Shown: positions 20,822-29,073 of the stretch, in pieces
How the letters are laid out: every line of letters starts with the position of its first letter
Position numbering within the stretch: position 1 is the stretch's first letter
Source of the DNA: an uncultured Bacilli bacterium
GTDB taxonomy: Bacteria > Bacillota_I > Bacilli_A > RF39 > UBA660
NCBI GenBank assembly: GCA_947624045.1
Contig: CANQIL010000012.1
Span: 1 to 40,081 of the forward strand
DNA: 40,081 nucleotides
Direction of reading: 5' to 3'
The notes under the pieces: generated by a model
What the model was told of the DNA's origin: nothing
The model's database searches: none
What the model saw: only the letters and a program-made list of their open reading frames with translations
Program-made: the position numbers and the translations under genes

Positions 20822-20995
20822 AGCAAGACAACTTGCATAAAATAAAATGGGAACATTCAGTGAGGATGAATGTCTGCCAAATAAAAGCTATAAGGCAACT
20901 TGCATAAAATAAAATGGGAGCATTTAGTTGGGAAGAATGTCTGCCATGAAATTGTTTCGATGACACTATTCAACCGAACCTAGTGTCATTTTTTT
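20822..20995 (+). ncRNA. Structured RNA 2, candidate type I antitoxin
   Basis: About 174 nt, non-coding on its own strand. It contains two copies of a 67-nt module (periods 20829-20895 and 20896-20962). Each copy has CAACTTGCATAAAATA, a hairpin and GTCTGCCA. Hairpin 1 is ACATTCA/TGAATGT with loop GTGAGGA; hairpin 2 is GCATTT/GAATGT with G-T pairs, so pairing is kept though bases differ. TATAGC/GCTATA closes module 1. The terminator is TGACACTA/TAGTGTCA (20961-20988) with a T run. The 3' end is antisense to the last codons and stop of the 30-residue peptide gene, as in convergent type I pairs such as txpA/RatA or par/fst. Confidence 0.75.
20961..20995 (+). terminator. Terminator of RNA 2, containing the toxin stop codon on the other strand
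   Basis: TGACACTA (20961-20968) and TAGTGTCA (20981-20988), with a 12-base loop and seven T. On the minus strand the right arm begins with TGA, the stop of the small peptide gene. Confidence 0.85.
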
Positions 20996-21078
20996 ATTGC
21001 AATAATCAATAAGATTATTAGTAATAAAATGATACAAATGTATCTAAAAACTTTTATAATAAAAATTCTTTTTGCCAT
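20986..21078 (-). CDS. 30-residue hydrophobic peptide, candidate type I toxin
   Basis: ATG 21078 to TGA 20986. The product starts MAKRIFIIKVFRYICII and continues as an almost uninterrupted Ile/Leu segment, ending AIKK: one membrane span with basic ends, typical of type I toxins such as TxpA, Fst or Ibs. A very strong Shine-Dalgarno, AGGAGGAGG, lies ten bases upstream; its 5' part belongs to the self-complementary UCCUUUAAAGGA, which could mask it. The promoter is at 21145-21173 and the leader repeats the GTCTGCCA module. The 3' end overlaps structured RNA 2. Sequence similarity to a named toxin was not established; the call rests on size, hydrophobicity, RBS strength and convergent RNA. Confidence 0.72.
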   Translation of the reverse strand: MAKRIFIIKVFRYICIILLLIILLIIAIKK

Positions 21079-21102
21079 TTATATCAAACCTCCTCCTTTA
21101 AA

Positions 21103-21139
21103 GGATTTGGCAGACACTCTAGGTACTAAATGTTCCCTA
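21103..21139 (-). other. Leader module of the toxin mRNA
   Basis: Read leftwards the predicted mRNA starts AGGGAACATTTAG and reaches GTGTCTGCCAAAT. It forms hairpin ACATTT/GAGTGT with loop AGTACCTA. The same module occurs in both structured RNAs on the opposite strand, but their loops carry GG where this one carries CC. Confidence 0.65.
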
Positions 21140-21144
21140 AAAAC

Positions 21145-21173
21145 AGTATACAATAGAATACTAAAAAATACAA
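21145..21173 (-). promoter_or_regulatory. Promoter of the peptide-toxin gene
   Basis: On the minus strand TTGTAT, 17 bases, TATACT (complement of 21145-21150). The predicted start is near 21138. Confidence 0.75.
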
Positions 21174-21196
21174 ATTTTCAAAAAACGTATCTTTCA

Positions 21197-21256
21197 TTTA
21201 CTATTAATCTTTCTATATGATATAATTTAATAAATAAAAACATTTAGAAAAGAGGG
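21197..21256 (+). promoter_or_regulatory. Promoter and RBS of the polysaccharide cluster
   Basis: TTTACT (21197-21202), 18 bases, extended -10 TG-A-TATAAT (21218-21226), then AAGAGGG before ATG 21264. Confidence 0.7.
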
Positions 21257-21263
21257 TATAGGT

Positions 21264-23558
21264 ATGAAGAATATAAGAAAAAATATAAATATTTATTTAG
21301 CTAGTTTTTTACTTTTTCAACCATTTTTAGATTTAATAACAGGTCTTAATATTCATCTATTAAATAGTAGCCTAACAGTAGGTATTGTTTTGAAAGTATT
21401 ATTTATGCTTTCCTTAGTATACATAACATTATTTGTTTATAAGAAGAAAAAAAACCTAATACCATACTTGTTAATTGGTTTATATTGTGCCTTTTTCTTA
21501 CTAGGAAAAATTATTTATCCGACAAACATTATGAAAGAAATTCAAGAATTAGTTAAAATATTCTACTTTCCAATAATTCTTATTTCTCTATATTCTATTA
21601 AAGATGAGATAAAAATTAGTAGAATGACCTTTTTTGCAACCCTTTTTCTCTATCTAATTTGTATATTCATTCCCTTAATTTTTCATACCGGTTATAAAAC
21701 TTATGAAATAACAAAAGCGGGAACACTAGGCTTTTACAATTCAGCTAATGAAATAAGTGGCATAATTTCTCTACTAACACCATTTATGTTTATTATATTA
21801 GTTGAAAAGAAAAATATTTTTTCACTATTAACTATTTTTATTTATCTAGCCGTTATTTTAATGGTAGGTACTAAAACACCTCTACTAGCTTTAATCATCA
21901 CTTTAGCATTATCCCTTATTTATCTATGGATAAAAAGTTTCAAAGAAAAAACTTATAAAATAATAGTCATATCTTTAATACTTTTATCTATAGCTTCACT
22001 AAGTATGGTTATCATTTTACCTAAAACAAATTTTTATAAGAATATCAAAACACATCTAGACTTTTTAGAATTAGATAGTATTACAGAAGTATTTGAAGAT
22101 GAAAAATTAGTAGACCATTTTATCTTTAGTGAGCGTCTAACTTTCTTAGCAAGAAAACAAAAAATATATGAAAAAGCACCAATCTATCAAAAAATATTTG
22201 GTATAGGATATTACCAAAAACAAAAAAGAATGAAAATGATAGAAATGGATTATTTTGATATTTTATATTCAAATGGTTTATCAGGCTTTTTAATATACTT
22301 TGGAATTGTTCTTTATGTAATAATAAAAGTTTTAAAAAATTCTCTAAGTCTAAATTACCAAAGCTATATGATGTATGTTAGTTTTTCCTTAATTATCTTC
22401 TTAAGCTTTTTTACAGGACATATAATGACAGGCCCATCAGTTAGTTTACTTGCAAGTTTAATAATTATCTCTTTAAATAAACATAAGAAAAAAGAGCTAT
22501 TATTTGCGGATGTCAACTTAGATATCGGTGGAATAGAAAAAGCCCAAGTAATTTTACTTGATAATATTAATTATGATAAATATAATGTAACTTTAGTCTT
22601 AGAAGAAAAGAAAGGTAGATTTTTAAAAGACTTAAATGAAAATGTTATTTTAAGAGAAGTAAGGGTAAGTACTAATAATTTTGTTTTATTAAGAAAAGCC
22701 ATTAATTATTTGAGAAAAATATTCTTTTCTATATATAATTACCAAAATTATGATTTTAGTTGCTGCTACACAACATATAGTTATAGCTCAAATAAATTAG
22801 TAAAAATAGCTTCAAGTAATACCTGTTTATATGTTCATAATAATTATGGCGATATTTATAAAGAAGAAGAATTTAGAGAATTTTTTGATAGTAGACAAGT
22901 AGAAAAATTTAAACACATAATTTTTGTATCTAATGAATCAGCTAACTCTTTTATAAAGTTTTATCCTAACTTAAAAGAAAAAGTAGAAGTATTTAATAAT
23001 TTTATTGATACGAAAAAAATCCAAGAAAGTAGTCTAGAAAAAATAACAATACAGCATCCTAAAGATAAAAAATTATTATTATTTGTTGGTAGACTAGATG
23101 AGGGACAAAAAAGATTATCAAGAGCTATTAATTTAATGAAAGAAATAGATTGCGAATTGTGGATAGTAGGCTCTGGTCCAGATGAAAATATGTATCAAGA
23201 TATGGTTAAAGAATTAGGCTTGACAGACAAAATACTTTTCTTAGGACCTAAATCAAATCCATATCCCTATATGAAAGAAGCTGACTATTTATTACTTACC
23301 TCTGAATATGAGGGTTTCCCTGTTGTTTACTTAGAAGCTATTGCCCTTAAAAAAGTATATATAACAACAATAGATGTAAGTGATGATAATATAAATTTTG
23401 GCAAAGACTATGCCCATATTATTTCTAAAGATGAAAAAGTTATGATTAAAGAAGTTAAGAAAATACTAAAAGGCAATAAAAAATTTAAAGATATTGATAT
23501 TGATAAAATACAAAATCTTCGTATTAAGAAATTAGAAAAAATATTTGATGAGGTGTAA
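21264..23558 (+). CDS. O-antigen polymerase/ligase-like membrane protein fused to GT4 glycosyltransferase
   Basis: 764 aa. Residues 1 to about 405 are a polytopic membrane region of the O-antigen ligase/polymerase type, with many segments and a large loop around 270-345 (SERLTFLARKQKIYEKA, then FGIGYYQKQKR). From about 408 a soluble GT-B enzyme of family GT4 begins (KKELLFADVNLDIGGIEKAQ). It carries FVGRLDEGQKR, LWIVGSGPDE and the C-terminal nucleotide-sugar motif SEYEGFPVVYLEA. Fusing polymerisation/ligation to sugar transfer in one chain is unusual, as these are normally separate genes. It probably polymerises or attaches a surface polysaccharide at the membrane. The next gene follows after one base. 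Confidence 0.85.
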   Translation: MKNIRKNINIYLASFLLFQPFLDLITGLNIHLLNSSLTVGIVLKVLFMLSLVYITLFVYKKKKNLIPYLLIGLYCAFFLLGKIIYPTNIMKEIQELVKIFYFPIILISLYSIKDEIKISRMTFFATLFLYLICIFIPLIFHTGYKTYEITKAGTLGFYNSANEISGIISLLTPFMFIILVEKKNIFSLLTIFIYLAVILMVGTKTPLLALIITLALSLIYLWIKSFKEKTYKIIVISLILLSIASLSMVIILPKTNFYKNIKTHLDFLELDSITEVFEDEKLVDHFIFSERLTFLARKQKIYEKAPIYQKIFGIGYYQKQKRMKMIEMDYFDILYSNGLSGFLIYFGIVLYVIIKVLKNSLSLNYQSYMMYVSFSLIIFLSFFTGHIMTGPSVSLLASLIIISLNKHKKKELLFADVNLDIGGIEKAQVILLDNINYDKYNVTLVLEEKKGRFLKDLNENVILREVRVSTNNFVLLRKAINYLRKIFFSIYNYQNYDFSCCYTTYSYSSNKLVKIASSNTCLYVHNNYGDIYKEEEFREFFDSRQVEKFKHIIFVSNESANSFIKFYPNLKEKVEVFNNFIDTKKIQESSLEKITIQHPKDKKLLLFVGRLDEGQKRLSRAINLMKEIDCELWIVGSGPDENMYQDMVKELGLTDKILFLGPKSNPYPYMKEADYLLLTSEYEGFPVVYLEAIALKKVYITTIDVSDDNINFGKDYAHIISKDEKVMIKEVKKILKGNKKFKDIDIDKIQNLRIKKLEKIFDEV

Positions 23559-23559
23559 G

Positions 23560-24477
23560 ATGGTTAAATTTAGTATAATCATTCCTGTTTATAATGTTGA
23601 AAATTATATAGATAGATGCTTAAAAAGTGTTTCAGAGCAAACATATAAAGACTATGAAGTTATAATAATTAACGATGGCTCAACAGATAAAAGCATAGAT
23701 ATTGCGAAAAAATATCCTTACAAAATAATTTCTCAAAAAAATCAAGGCTTATCTGCTGCTAGAAACAGAGGAATAAAAGAAGCTAAGGGTGAATACTTAC
23801 TATTTTTAGATAGTGATGATTATTGGGAAAAAGACTTATTAAAAGAATTAGCGAAGAATCTTAAAGATTCGCCCGATGTAGTAAGATTTCAGATACAAAC
23901 TGTTGATAATAACTATAATGTTATAAAGTACGAAGAAAAACCTTTTACTACTAAAAGTGGAAAAGATGCGTTTTCTTTAATTACTAAATATCACTTTGTG
24001 GAAACAGCTTGGTGTTATTCTTATAAAAGAAGCTACTTTTCAGAAGAGAATTTTAAATTTAAAGAAAAAACATTTCATGAAGACTTTGGCTTAATTCCCT
24101 TAGTCATAATGAAAGCAAATAGAGTAAAATCTATTTCATATGTTGGTTATGATTACTATCAAAGAACAGGTAGTATAATGAATATTACTGATTATGAAAA
24201 AACTAAAAAGAAAGTAAAAGACTTATATTCCCACTATTTATTTTTAATTGAAGAAATTGATAAAACAAAGATAGATTCTAAAATATTTAAAAGCTTTATA
24301 GCTAATTCAGCAATCTTAAAAATTTGTGAATTAAAGGGAAAAGATTATAAAGAATATAAAAGAAAATTAAAAAAAGATAAGGTCTATGATAATATTTTGA
24401 CGGATACTTTCTCAAGAAAAGTAAAGTTTAGAATTTTAAAAGTTAGTCCCAAAATATATCATAAATTAGTAAAATAA
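23560..24477 (+). CDS. GT2 family glycosyltransferase
   Basis: 305 aa from ATG 23560; GAGGTG inside the end of the previous gene is the RBS. GT-A fold signatures: FSIIIPVYNVENYIDRCL, IINDGSTDKS, NQGLSAARNRG and the metal-binding LFLDSDDYW. The C-terminal part resembles capsular/exopolysaccharide transferases that add a sugar to a lipid-linked repeat unit. Sugar and acceptor cannot be told. It is coupled to the upstream fusion protein. Confidence 0.93.
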   Translation: MVKFSIIIPVYNVENYIDRCLKSVSEQTYKDYEVIIINDGSTDKSIDIAKKYPYKIISQKNQGLSAARNRGIKEAKGEYLLFLDSDDYWEKDLLKELAKNLKDSPDVVRFQIQTVDNNYNVIKYEEKPFTTKSGKDAFSLITKYHFVETAWCYSYKRSYFSEENFKFKEKTFHEDFGLIPLVIMKANRVKSISYVGYDYYQRTGSIMNITDYEKTKKKVKDLYSHYLFLIEEIDKTKIDSKIFKSFIANSAILKICELKGKDYKEYKRKLKKDKVYDNILTDTFSRKVKFRILKVSPKIYHKLVK

Positions 24478-24545
24478 CTAAGCTTTTATAGACTAAAAAA
24501 ATAATTTAAGTTAAAATATTATATAGAGTGAAAGAGGTGCTTTCG

Positions 24546-25520
24546 GTGAAAAAAGTAAAAGAAAAAATATCTATCATAGTACCGTGCTATAACGAGGAAG
24601 AATCACTACCAATATTTTATAAAGAAATAGGTAAAATTGCTGATGAAATGAATTATGTTGATTTTGAGTTTCTTTTTATTGATGATGGTAGCAAGGATAA
24701 AACTTTAGAATATTTGAAAGACTATGCTAGAAAAGATAAACGTGTTAGATTTATTTCTTTTTCAAGAAATTTTGGTAAAGAAGCAGGTATGTATGCTGGT
24801 CTTGAAAATGCTACAGGTGATTATGTTGCGATAATGGATGCTGATATGCAAGATTCACCAAGTATGATTAAAGAAATGTATAAGTATATCACAGAAGATG
24901 GTTATGATTGTGCGGCTTTATATACTAAAAATCACAAAGATTATTCATTATTAAGAAAATTTTTTACGAAATGTTGGTACTTGTTAATCAAAAAAATATC
25001 TTCTACCAAACAAGTTTCAGGTGCAAGAGATTTTCGCTTGATGAAAAGAAAAATGGTTAATGCTATTTTAGATATGGATGAATATAATCGCTATTCTAAA
25101 GGCATTTTTAGTTTTGTAGGTTTTAAAACAAAATGGATAGAGTATGAAACAAATGATAGGGTAGCAGGAAAATCAAAATTCAATTTTTTCAAATTATTTA
25201 AGTATGCTTTAGAAGGAATTTTAGCTTTTTCCACAACACCTTTAGTTGCTGCAGCCTTAGTTGGATTAATTTTTTGCTTTGTTGCTTTCGTTGCTATTTT
25301 ATTCATAATTTTTAAAACATTAATATATGGTGATCCTGTAGGTGGTTGGCCTTCACTTGCTTGTATAATAATTTTTACAAGCGGAGTACAATTATTCTTT
25401 TTTGGAATTATGGGCATGTACTTATCAAAAACATATTTAGAAGTAAAAAAACGACCAATATATATTATTAGGGAAACAGACCAAGATCAAGAACCTCTTT
25501 TTAAAGGTGAAAAGCTATGA
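24546..25520 (+). CDS. Polyprenyl-phosphate glycosyltransferase (GtrB/DPM1-like GT2)
   Basis: 324 aa from GTG 24546, six bases after AGAGGTG; the longer frame would start upstream of that RBS. GT2 catalytic domain: ISIIVPCYNEEESLP, FIDDGSKDKT, MDADMQDSP. Two C-terminal membrane segments follow (about 230-260 and 275-300), in the arrangement of GtrB and related enzymes that load a sugar onto undecaprenyl phosphate. The lipid-linked sugar would then serve GT-C enzymes such as those at 26494 and 29074. Its stop overlaps the next gene (ATGA). Confidence 0.92.
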   Translation: MKKVKEKISIIVPCYNEEESLPIFYKEIGKIADEMNYVDFEFLFIDDGSKDKTLEYLKDYARKDKRVRFISFSRNFGKEAGMYAGLENATGDYVAIMDADMQDSPSMIKEMYKYITEDGYDCAALYTKNHKDYSLLRKFFTKCWYLLIKKISSTKQVSGARDFRLMKRKMVNAILDMDEYNRYSKGIFSFVGFKTKWIEYETNDRVAGKSKFNFFKLFKYALEGILAFSTTPLVAAALVGLIFCFVAFVAILFIIFKTLIYGDPVGGWPSLACIIIFTSGVQLFFFGIMGMYLSKTYLEVKKRPIYIIRETDQDQEPLFKGEKL

Positions 25521-26473
25521 AACAAAAAAAATTATTTAATATTAGTATTATAATACCAGCTTATAATTGTGAAAAAACAATTAAAAAATGTCTTGAGTCT
25601 ATAATTAATCAAAGTAAAAAGGAAATTGAAATTATCGTTATTAATGATGGCTCTACTGATGATACTGAAAAAATAATTAAAAGGTTTAATGATGAAAGGA
25701 TAAAATATTTTAAAAATAAAAATCAAGGTATTGGCAAAACAAGAAATTTTGGTATTGAAAAAGCAATGGGTGATTATTTATTGTTTGTAGATAGTGATGA
25801 TTATTTAGCCCCTGAAGCTTGTGAAAAACTTTATCAAAAGGCAATAAATGAAAATTTAGATATTGTCATAAGTGACCTTTGTAAAAAATATCAAAATGGA
25901 AATACTGAAGAAGTTAAGACCGCTAATTTTATAAGTTCCTCATTAAAGGAAAATCCAGATATTTTAACAGAGAATTTAGGCCCTTGTGGAAAACTATACA
26001 ATAGAAAAATGATTATTTCTAATAACATAAAATTTGTAGAAAATTTAAAGTATGAAGATGCTCCTTTTGTAGTAGAAGCCTTGTGCAGTGCTAAAAAAAT
26101 AGGTAAAGTAAATGATTTTTTATATTACTATGTAATTCATGATAACAGTGAAACAACTATTAGAGATGAAAGATGTTTTGATATTTTAAAAATTATCGAT
26201 ATAATTAGAAAGTATTGCGCTACAAAGACTTATTTAAAAGAAAAAATTGACATGCTTACAGTGCGCATAGTAACTAATTATACTATTCAACAACGCATGC
26301 AAAAAGATAAAAAAATAGGAATGCACTTTATTGATGAAGCCTTTAACTATCTACAAAAAGAAGTTCCTGATTATAAAAACAATAAGTATTATAAAGACAG
26401 AAGCTTTTTTAAAAGAATAATTGAAAAAAATAAATTATTAACTAAAATTTATTGTCGCTTTTATATAAGCTAA
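25517..26473 (+). CDS. GT2 family glycosyltransferase
   Basis: 318 aa, starting in the ATGA overlap with the previous gene. GT-A motifs: ISIIIPAYNCEKTIKKCLES, VINDGSTDDT, NQGIGKTRNFG, LFVDSDDYL. The C-terminal region (YEDAPFVVEAL, then YYYVIHDNSET) is typical of capsule repeat-unit transferases. Donor and acceptor are unknown. Confidence 0.93.
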   Translation: MKQKKLFNISIIIPAYNCEKTIKKCLESIINQSKKEIEIIVINDGSTDDTEKIIKRFNDERIKYFKNKNQGIGKTRNFGIEKAMGDYLLFVDSDDYLAPEACEKLYQKAINENLDIVISDLCKKYQNGNTEEVKTANFISSSLKENPDILTENLGPCGKLYNRKMIISNNIKFVENLKYEDAPFVVEALCSAKKIGKVNDFLYYYVIHDNSETTIRDERCFDILKIIDIIRKYCATKTYLKEKIDMLTVRIVTNYTIQQRMQKDKKIGMHFIDEAFNYLQKEVPDYKNNKYYKDRSFFKRIIEKNKLLTKIYCRFYIS

Positions 26474-26493
26474 GTTTAAAGGAGGTATAAATT

Positions 26494-27975
26494 ATGCTAA
26501 AAAAGATGAATAATATTTTTACTAAAAATAAAGTTTTAATATTTCTTATATTACTAACAATTTTTCTTCTTGTTCCAATTATATGGGCTTCTCTTTATTC
26601 TTACCCATCAGCTGATGATTTTTCTTATGGAACTTTTACGATTAATGTTTTAAATAATAAAGGAATATTTGCTCTTTTAAAAGGAGTTGGCAGGCAAATT
26701 CATAAGTCTTATTATGGTTGGCAAGGAACATTTAGTGCCGTTACTTTATTTTCTTTAAATCCTAGCGTTTTTGGAGGTTCTAATCTTAAATGTTATTTCT
26801 TAACTCCAATTATTATCATAACGCTTTTATTTATTGGACTTTATTGTTTATTTAAACAAGTAATTAAACTAATTAAGTCTAAGAGTATAAATTTATGGTT
26901 TCTTACTTTAGGATTTTTTCTTCTAATTCTGCAAACTTTACCTGATAAAACACAAGGATTGTTTTGGTGGAATGGAGCTTCTTACTACATGATATTTTGT
27001 TCTTTAGAACTAGTAGAAATAGCTATACTTATAAAAAGATATTTTTTGAATAAAAAAACTAAACTTAATTATTTCATCTTATCTTTTTTAGCTTTTTTTA
27101 TAAGTGGTGGCAATTACATAACAGCTCTACAACAAGTAATAATACTAGTTCTTTTAAATCTTTATTTATTTTTCATCAAAAAAGATAAAAGTCTTTTATT
27201 TGTATTAGCCTTAGCAATAATTGGTTTTGCTATAAGTATTATTGCTCCAGGCAATGCTGTAAGAGCACGTGGTGTAGAAAGCATGAGTGCCATTAGAGCT
27301 ATTATAATGTCATTTGGTTTTGGTCTAAAAAAAGCATATGAGTGGTTTACTCCATTAAACTTTATAGTTTTATTTTTACTTATAATTTTATTAATTCCTA
27401 CATATAAAGAAAATAAATTTACTTTTAAATATCCACTTTTAGTAATCCTTTTAATATACTGTATATTTTCTGCTGAATTTACGCCAACTTTATATGCAAC
27501 TTCTAATATAGGAGAAGGTCGTCTTTGGAATATTATGTACATAAGTTATCTTCTTTTTATGTTTTTCATAATGTATTATTTGATAGGCTTTTTTAGAAGA
27601 AAGTTAATTGAAAGGAAAGTCTTTACTACTAATGCCTTAGAAAATACTATTTCTATAGTTAAAAATTATAGCTTCGTAATTGGTCTTTCTTTAGTCGCAG
27701 TCATATCTACCATACTAATAACTAATAAATATAGTATGACAAGTTATAATACTTATCGTATTTTAAGAAATGGTGAAGCTAAAACTTATAGTGAAGAATA
27801 TAAAAAACGTATTAGTATTTTAAATGATGAAAAGATAAAAGATGTTACTTTTGAAAAATTATCTAATTATCCTTATCCAATTTTTTATACTGATTATAGT
27901 ACTGATGCCGATAGTTGGTTAAATGAGCCTGTTACTAAAATATTTAATAAAAACTTTGTAAAAGTAAAAGAGTAA
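26494..27975 (+). CDS. Polytopic membrane protein, DUF6056-like (probable GT-C type transferase)
   Basis: 493 aa with a perfect RBS (AAAGGAGG). The first membrane segment is followed by an external loop YPSADDFSYGTF, whose acidic pair fits the catalytic position of GT-C enzymes and matches the DUF6056 family. About ten further membrane segments follow, with another conserved loop SNIGEGRLWNIMY. Such proteins are found in surface-polysaccharide clusters and probably transfer sugars from polyprenyl-phosphate donors outside the membrane; here the DPM1-like enzymes nearby could supply the donor. The family assignment is from memory of its motifs. Confidence 0.72.
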   Translation: MLKKMNNIFTKNKVLIFLILLTIFLLVPIIWASLYSYPSADDFSYGTFTINVLNNKGIFALLKGVGRQIHKSYYGWQGTFSAVTLFSLNPSVFGGSNLKCYFLTPIIIITLLFIGLYCLFKQVIKLIKSKSINLWFLTLGFFLLILQTLPDKTQGLFWWNGASYYMIFCSLELVEIAILIKRYFLNKKTKLNYFILSFLAFFISGGNYITALQQVIILVLLNLYLFFIKKDKSLLFVLALAIIGFAISIIAPGNAVRARGVESMSAIRAIIMSFGFGLKKAYEWFTPLNFIVLFLLIILLIPTYKENKFTFKYPLLVILLIYCIFSAEFTPTLYATSNIGEGRLWNIMYISYLLFMFFIMYYLIGFFRRKLIERKVFTTNALENTISIVKNYSFVIGLSLVAVISTILITNKYSMTSYNTYRILRNGEAKTYSEEYKKRISILNDEKIKDVTFEKLSNYPYPIFYTDYSTDADSWLNEPVTKIFNKNFVKVKE

Positions 27976-28113
27976 AGTTTTAGTAAATTTATTGAAATAA
28001 ATATTATCTTTTTGATAGAATTAAATAAAGAACTCAAAATAAATTTAAAATATAAAAAAATTGATAGAAAGGACTAATCGAAATTATTAATATTGGTATT
28101 AGAGGTAAAAATG

Positions 28114-29067
28114 ATGAAAGAAGCAGTATTATATGTAGTTGTTCCATGCTACAATGAAGAAGAAGTTTTAGAAGAAACAACTAAGCAATTAAAATTAAAA
28201 ATGGAGGATTTAATTAATAAAAAAGTTATATCTTCTAAAAGTAAAGTTATGTATGTAAATGATGGAAGTAAAGATAAGACTTGGGAAATTATTAAAAATA
28301 TTAATAAGAAAGAAAAATTATTTACAGGAATATCTCTATCAAGAAATAGAGGCCATCAAAATGCTTTACTAGGTGGTTTAATGACGGCTAAGGAATATGC
28401 TGATGTTGTTATTAGTATGGATGCTGATTTACAAGATGATATTAATGCTATGGATGAAATGCTAAAAAAGTATAAAGAGGGTAATGATATTGTCTACGGT
28501 GTTAGAAGTGCAAGAAAAAAAGATACTTTCTTTAAAAGAGTAACAGCTGAGGGATTTTATAAGTTTATGAAAGTTTTAGGAGTTGATTGTGTTTATAATC
28601 ATGCCGATTATCGTTTAACTTCTAAAAGAGTTTTAGATGAATTTGCTAATTTTAAGGAAGTAAACTTATTTTTACGCGGAATGTTCCCTTTAGTTGGTTT
28701 TAAATCAGATGTTGTTTATTATGAAAGAAATGAAAGGTTTGCTGGAGAGTCAAAATATCCATTAAAGAAAATGCTTAATTTTGCTTGGGATGGAATTACA
28801 TCTTTTAGTGTAAAACCACTAAGATTTATTTGTACTTTAGGCTTTTTAATATTATTAGTAAGCTTTGGTATTATGATTTATTCTTTAGTTCGAAAATTAA
28901 CTGGTAATACAGTAGATGGTTGGACATTCTTATCTATATCAATTTGGTTTATAGGTAGTCTTCAAATGATAAGTATAGGTATTATTGGCGAATATGTTGG
29001 TAAAATATATAGTGAATCTAAAGCTCGACCTAGATTTATAATTAGCGAAAACTTAGAAAGAAAGTAG
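28114..29067 (+). CDS. Polyprenyl-phosphate glycosyltransferase (GtrB/DPM1-like GT2), second copy
   Basis: 317 aa. There are two adjacent in-frame ATGs at 28111 and 28114; AGAGGT at 28101-28106 favours 28114 (7-base spacing). Motifs: VVPCYNEEEVLEETT, YVNDGSKDKT, LSRNRGHQNALLGG, MDADLQDD. Two C-terminal membrane segments follow (about 240-265 and 275-300). It differs clearly from the copy at 24546, so two lipid-linked sugars are likely made. It probably works with the membrane transferase that starts 6 bases after its stop. Confidence 0.92.
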   Translation: MKEAVLYVVVPCYNEEEVLEETTKQLKLKMEDLINKKVISSKSKVMYVNDGSKDKTWEIIKNINKKEKLFTGISLSRNRGHQNALLGGLMTAKEYADVVISMDADLQDDINAMDEMLKKYKEGNDIVYGVRSARKKDTFFKRVTAEGFYKFMKVLGVDCVYNHADYRLTSKRVLDEFANFKEVNLFLRGMFPLVGFKSDVVYYERNERFAGESKYPLKKMLNFAWDGITSFSVKPLRFICTLGFLILLVSFGIMIYSLVRKLTGNTVDGWTFLSISIWFIGSLQMISIGIIGEYVGKIYSESKARPRFIISENLERK

Positions 29068-29073
29068 GATAAT

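Noticed and set aside
20822-20962. CRISPR array
   Set aside because: Only two units with no distinct spacers, and the conserved parts form hairpins inside one promoter-terminator transcript; no cas genes.
20682-20966. 94-residue open frame on the minus strand across structured RNA 2
   Set aside because: It is the antisense of the RNA modules, has no RBS, and its residues reflect the 67-nt repeat; the RNA reading explains the region better.
19571-20995. Riboswitch or T-box leader
   Set aside because: Neither RNA leads into a downstream gene on its strand, both end in complete terminators, and no T-box sequence or known aptamer consensus was recognised.
21029-21220. 63-residue plus-strand frame
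   Set aside because: It lies opposite the peptide toxin gene, its leader and promoter, and has no RBS or family resemblance.
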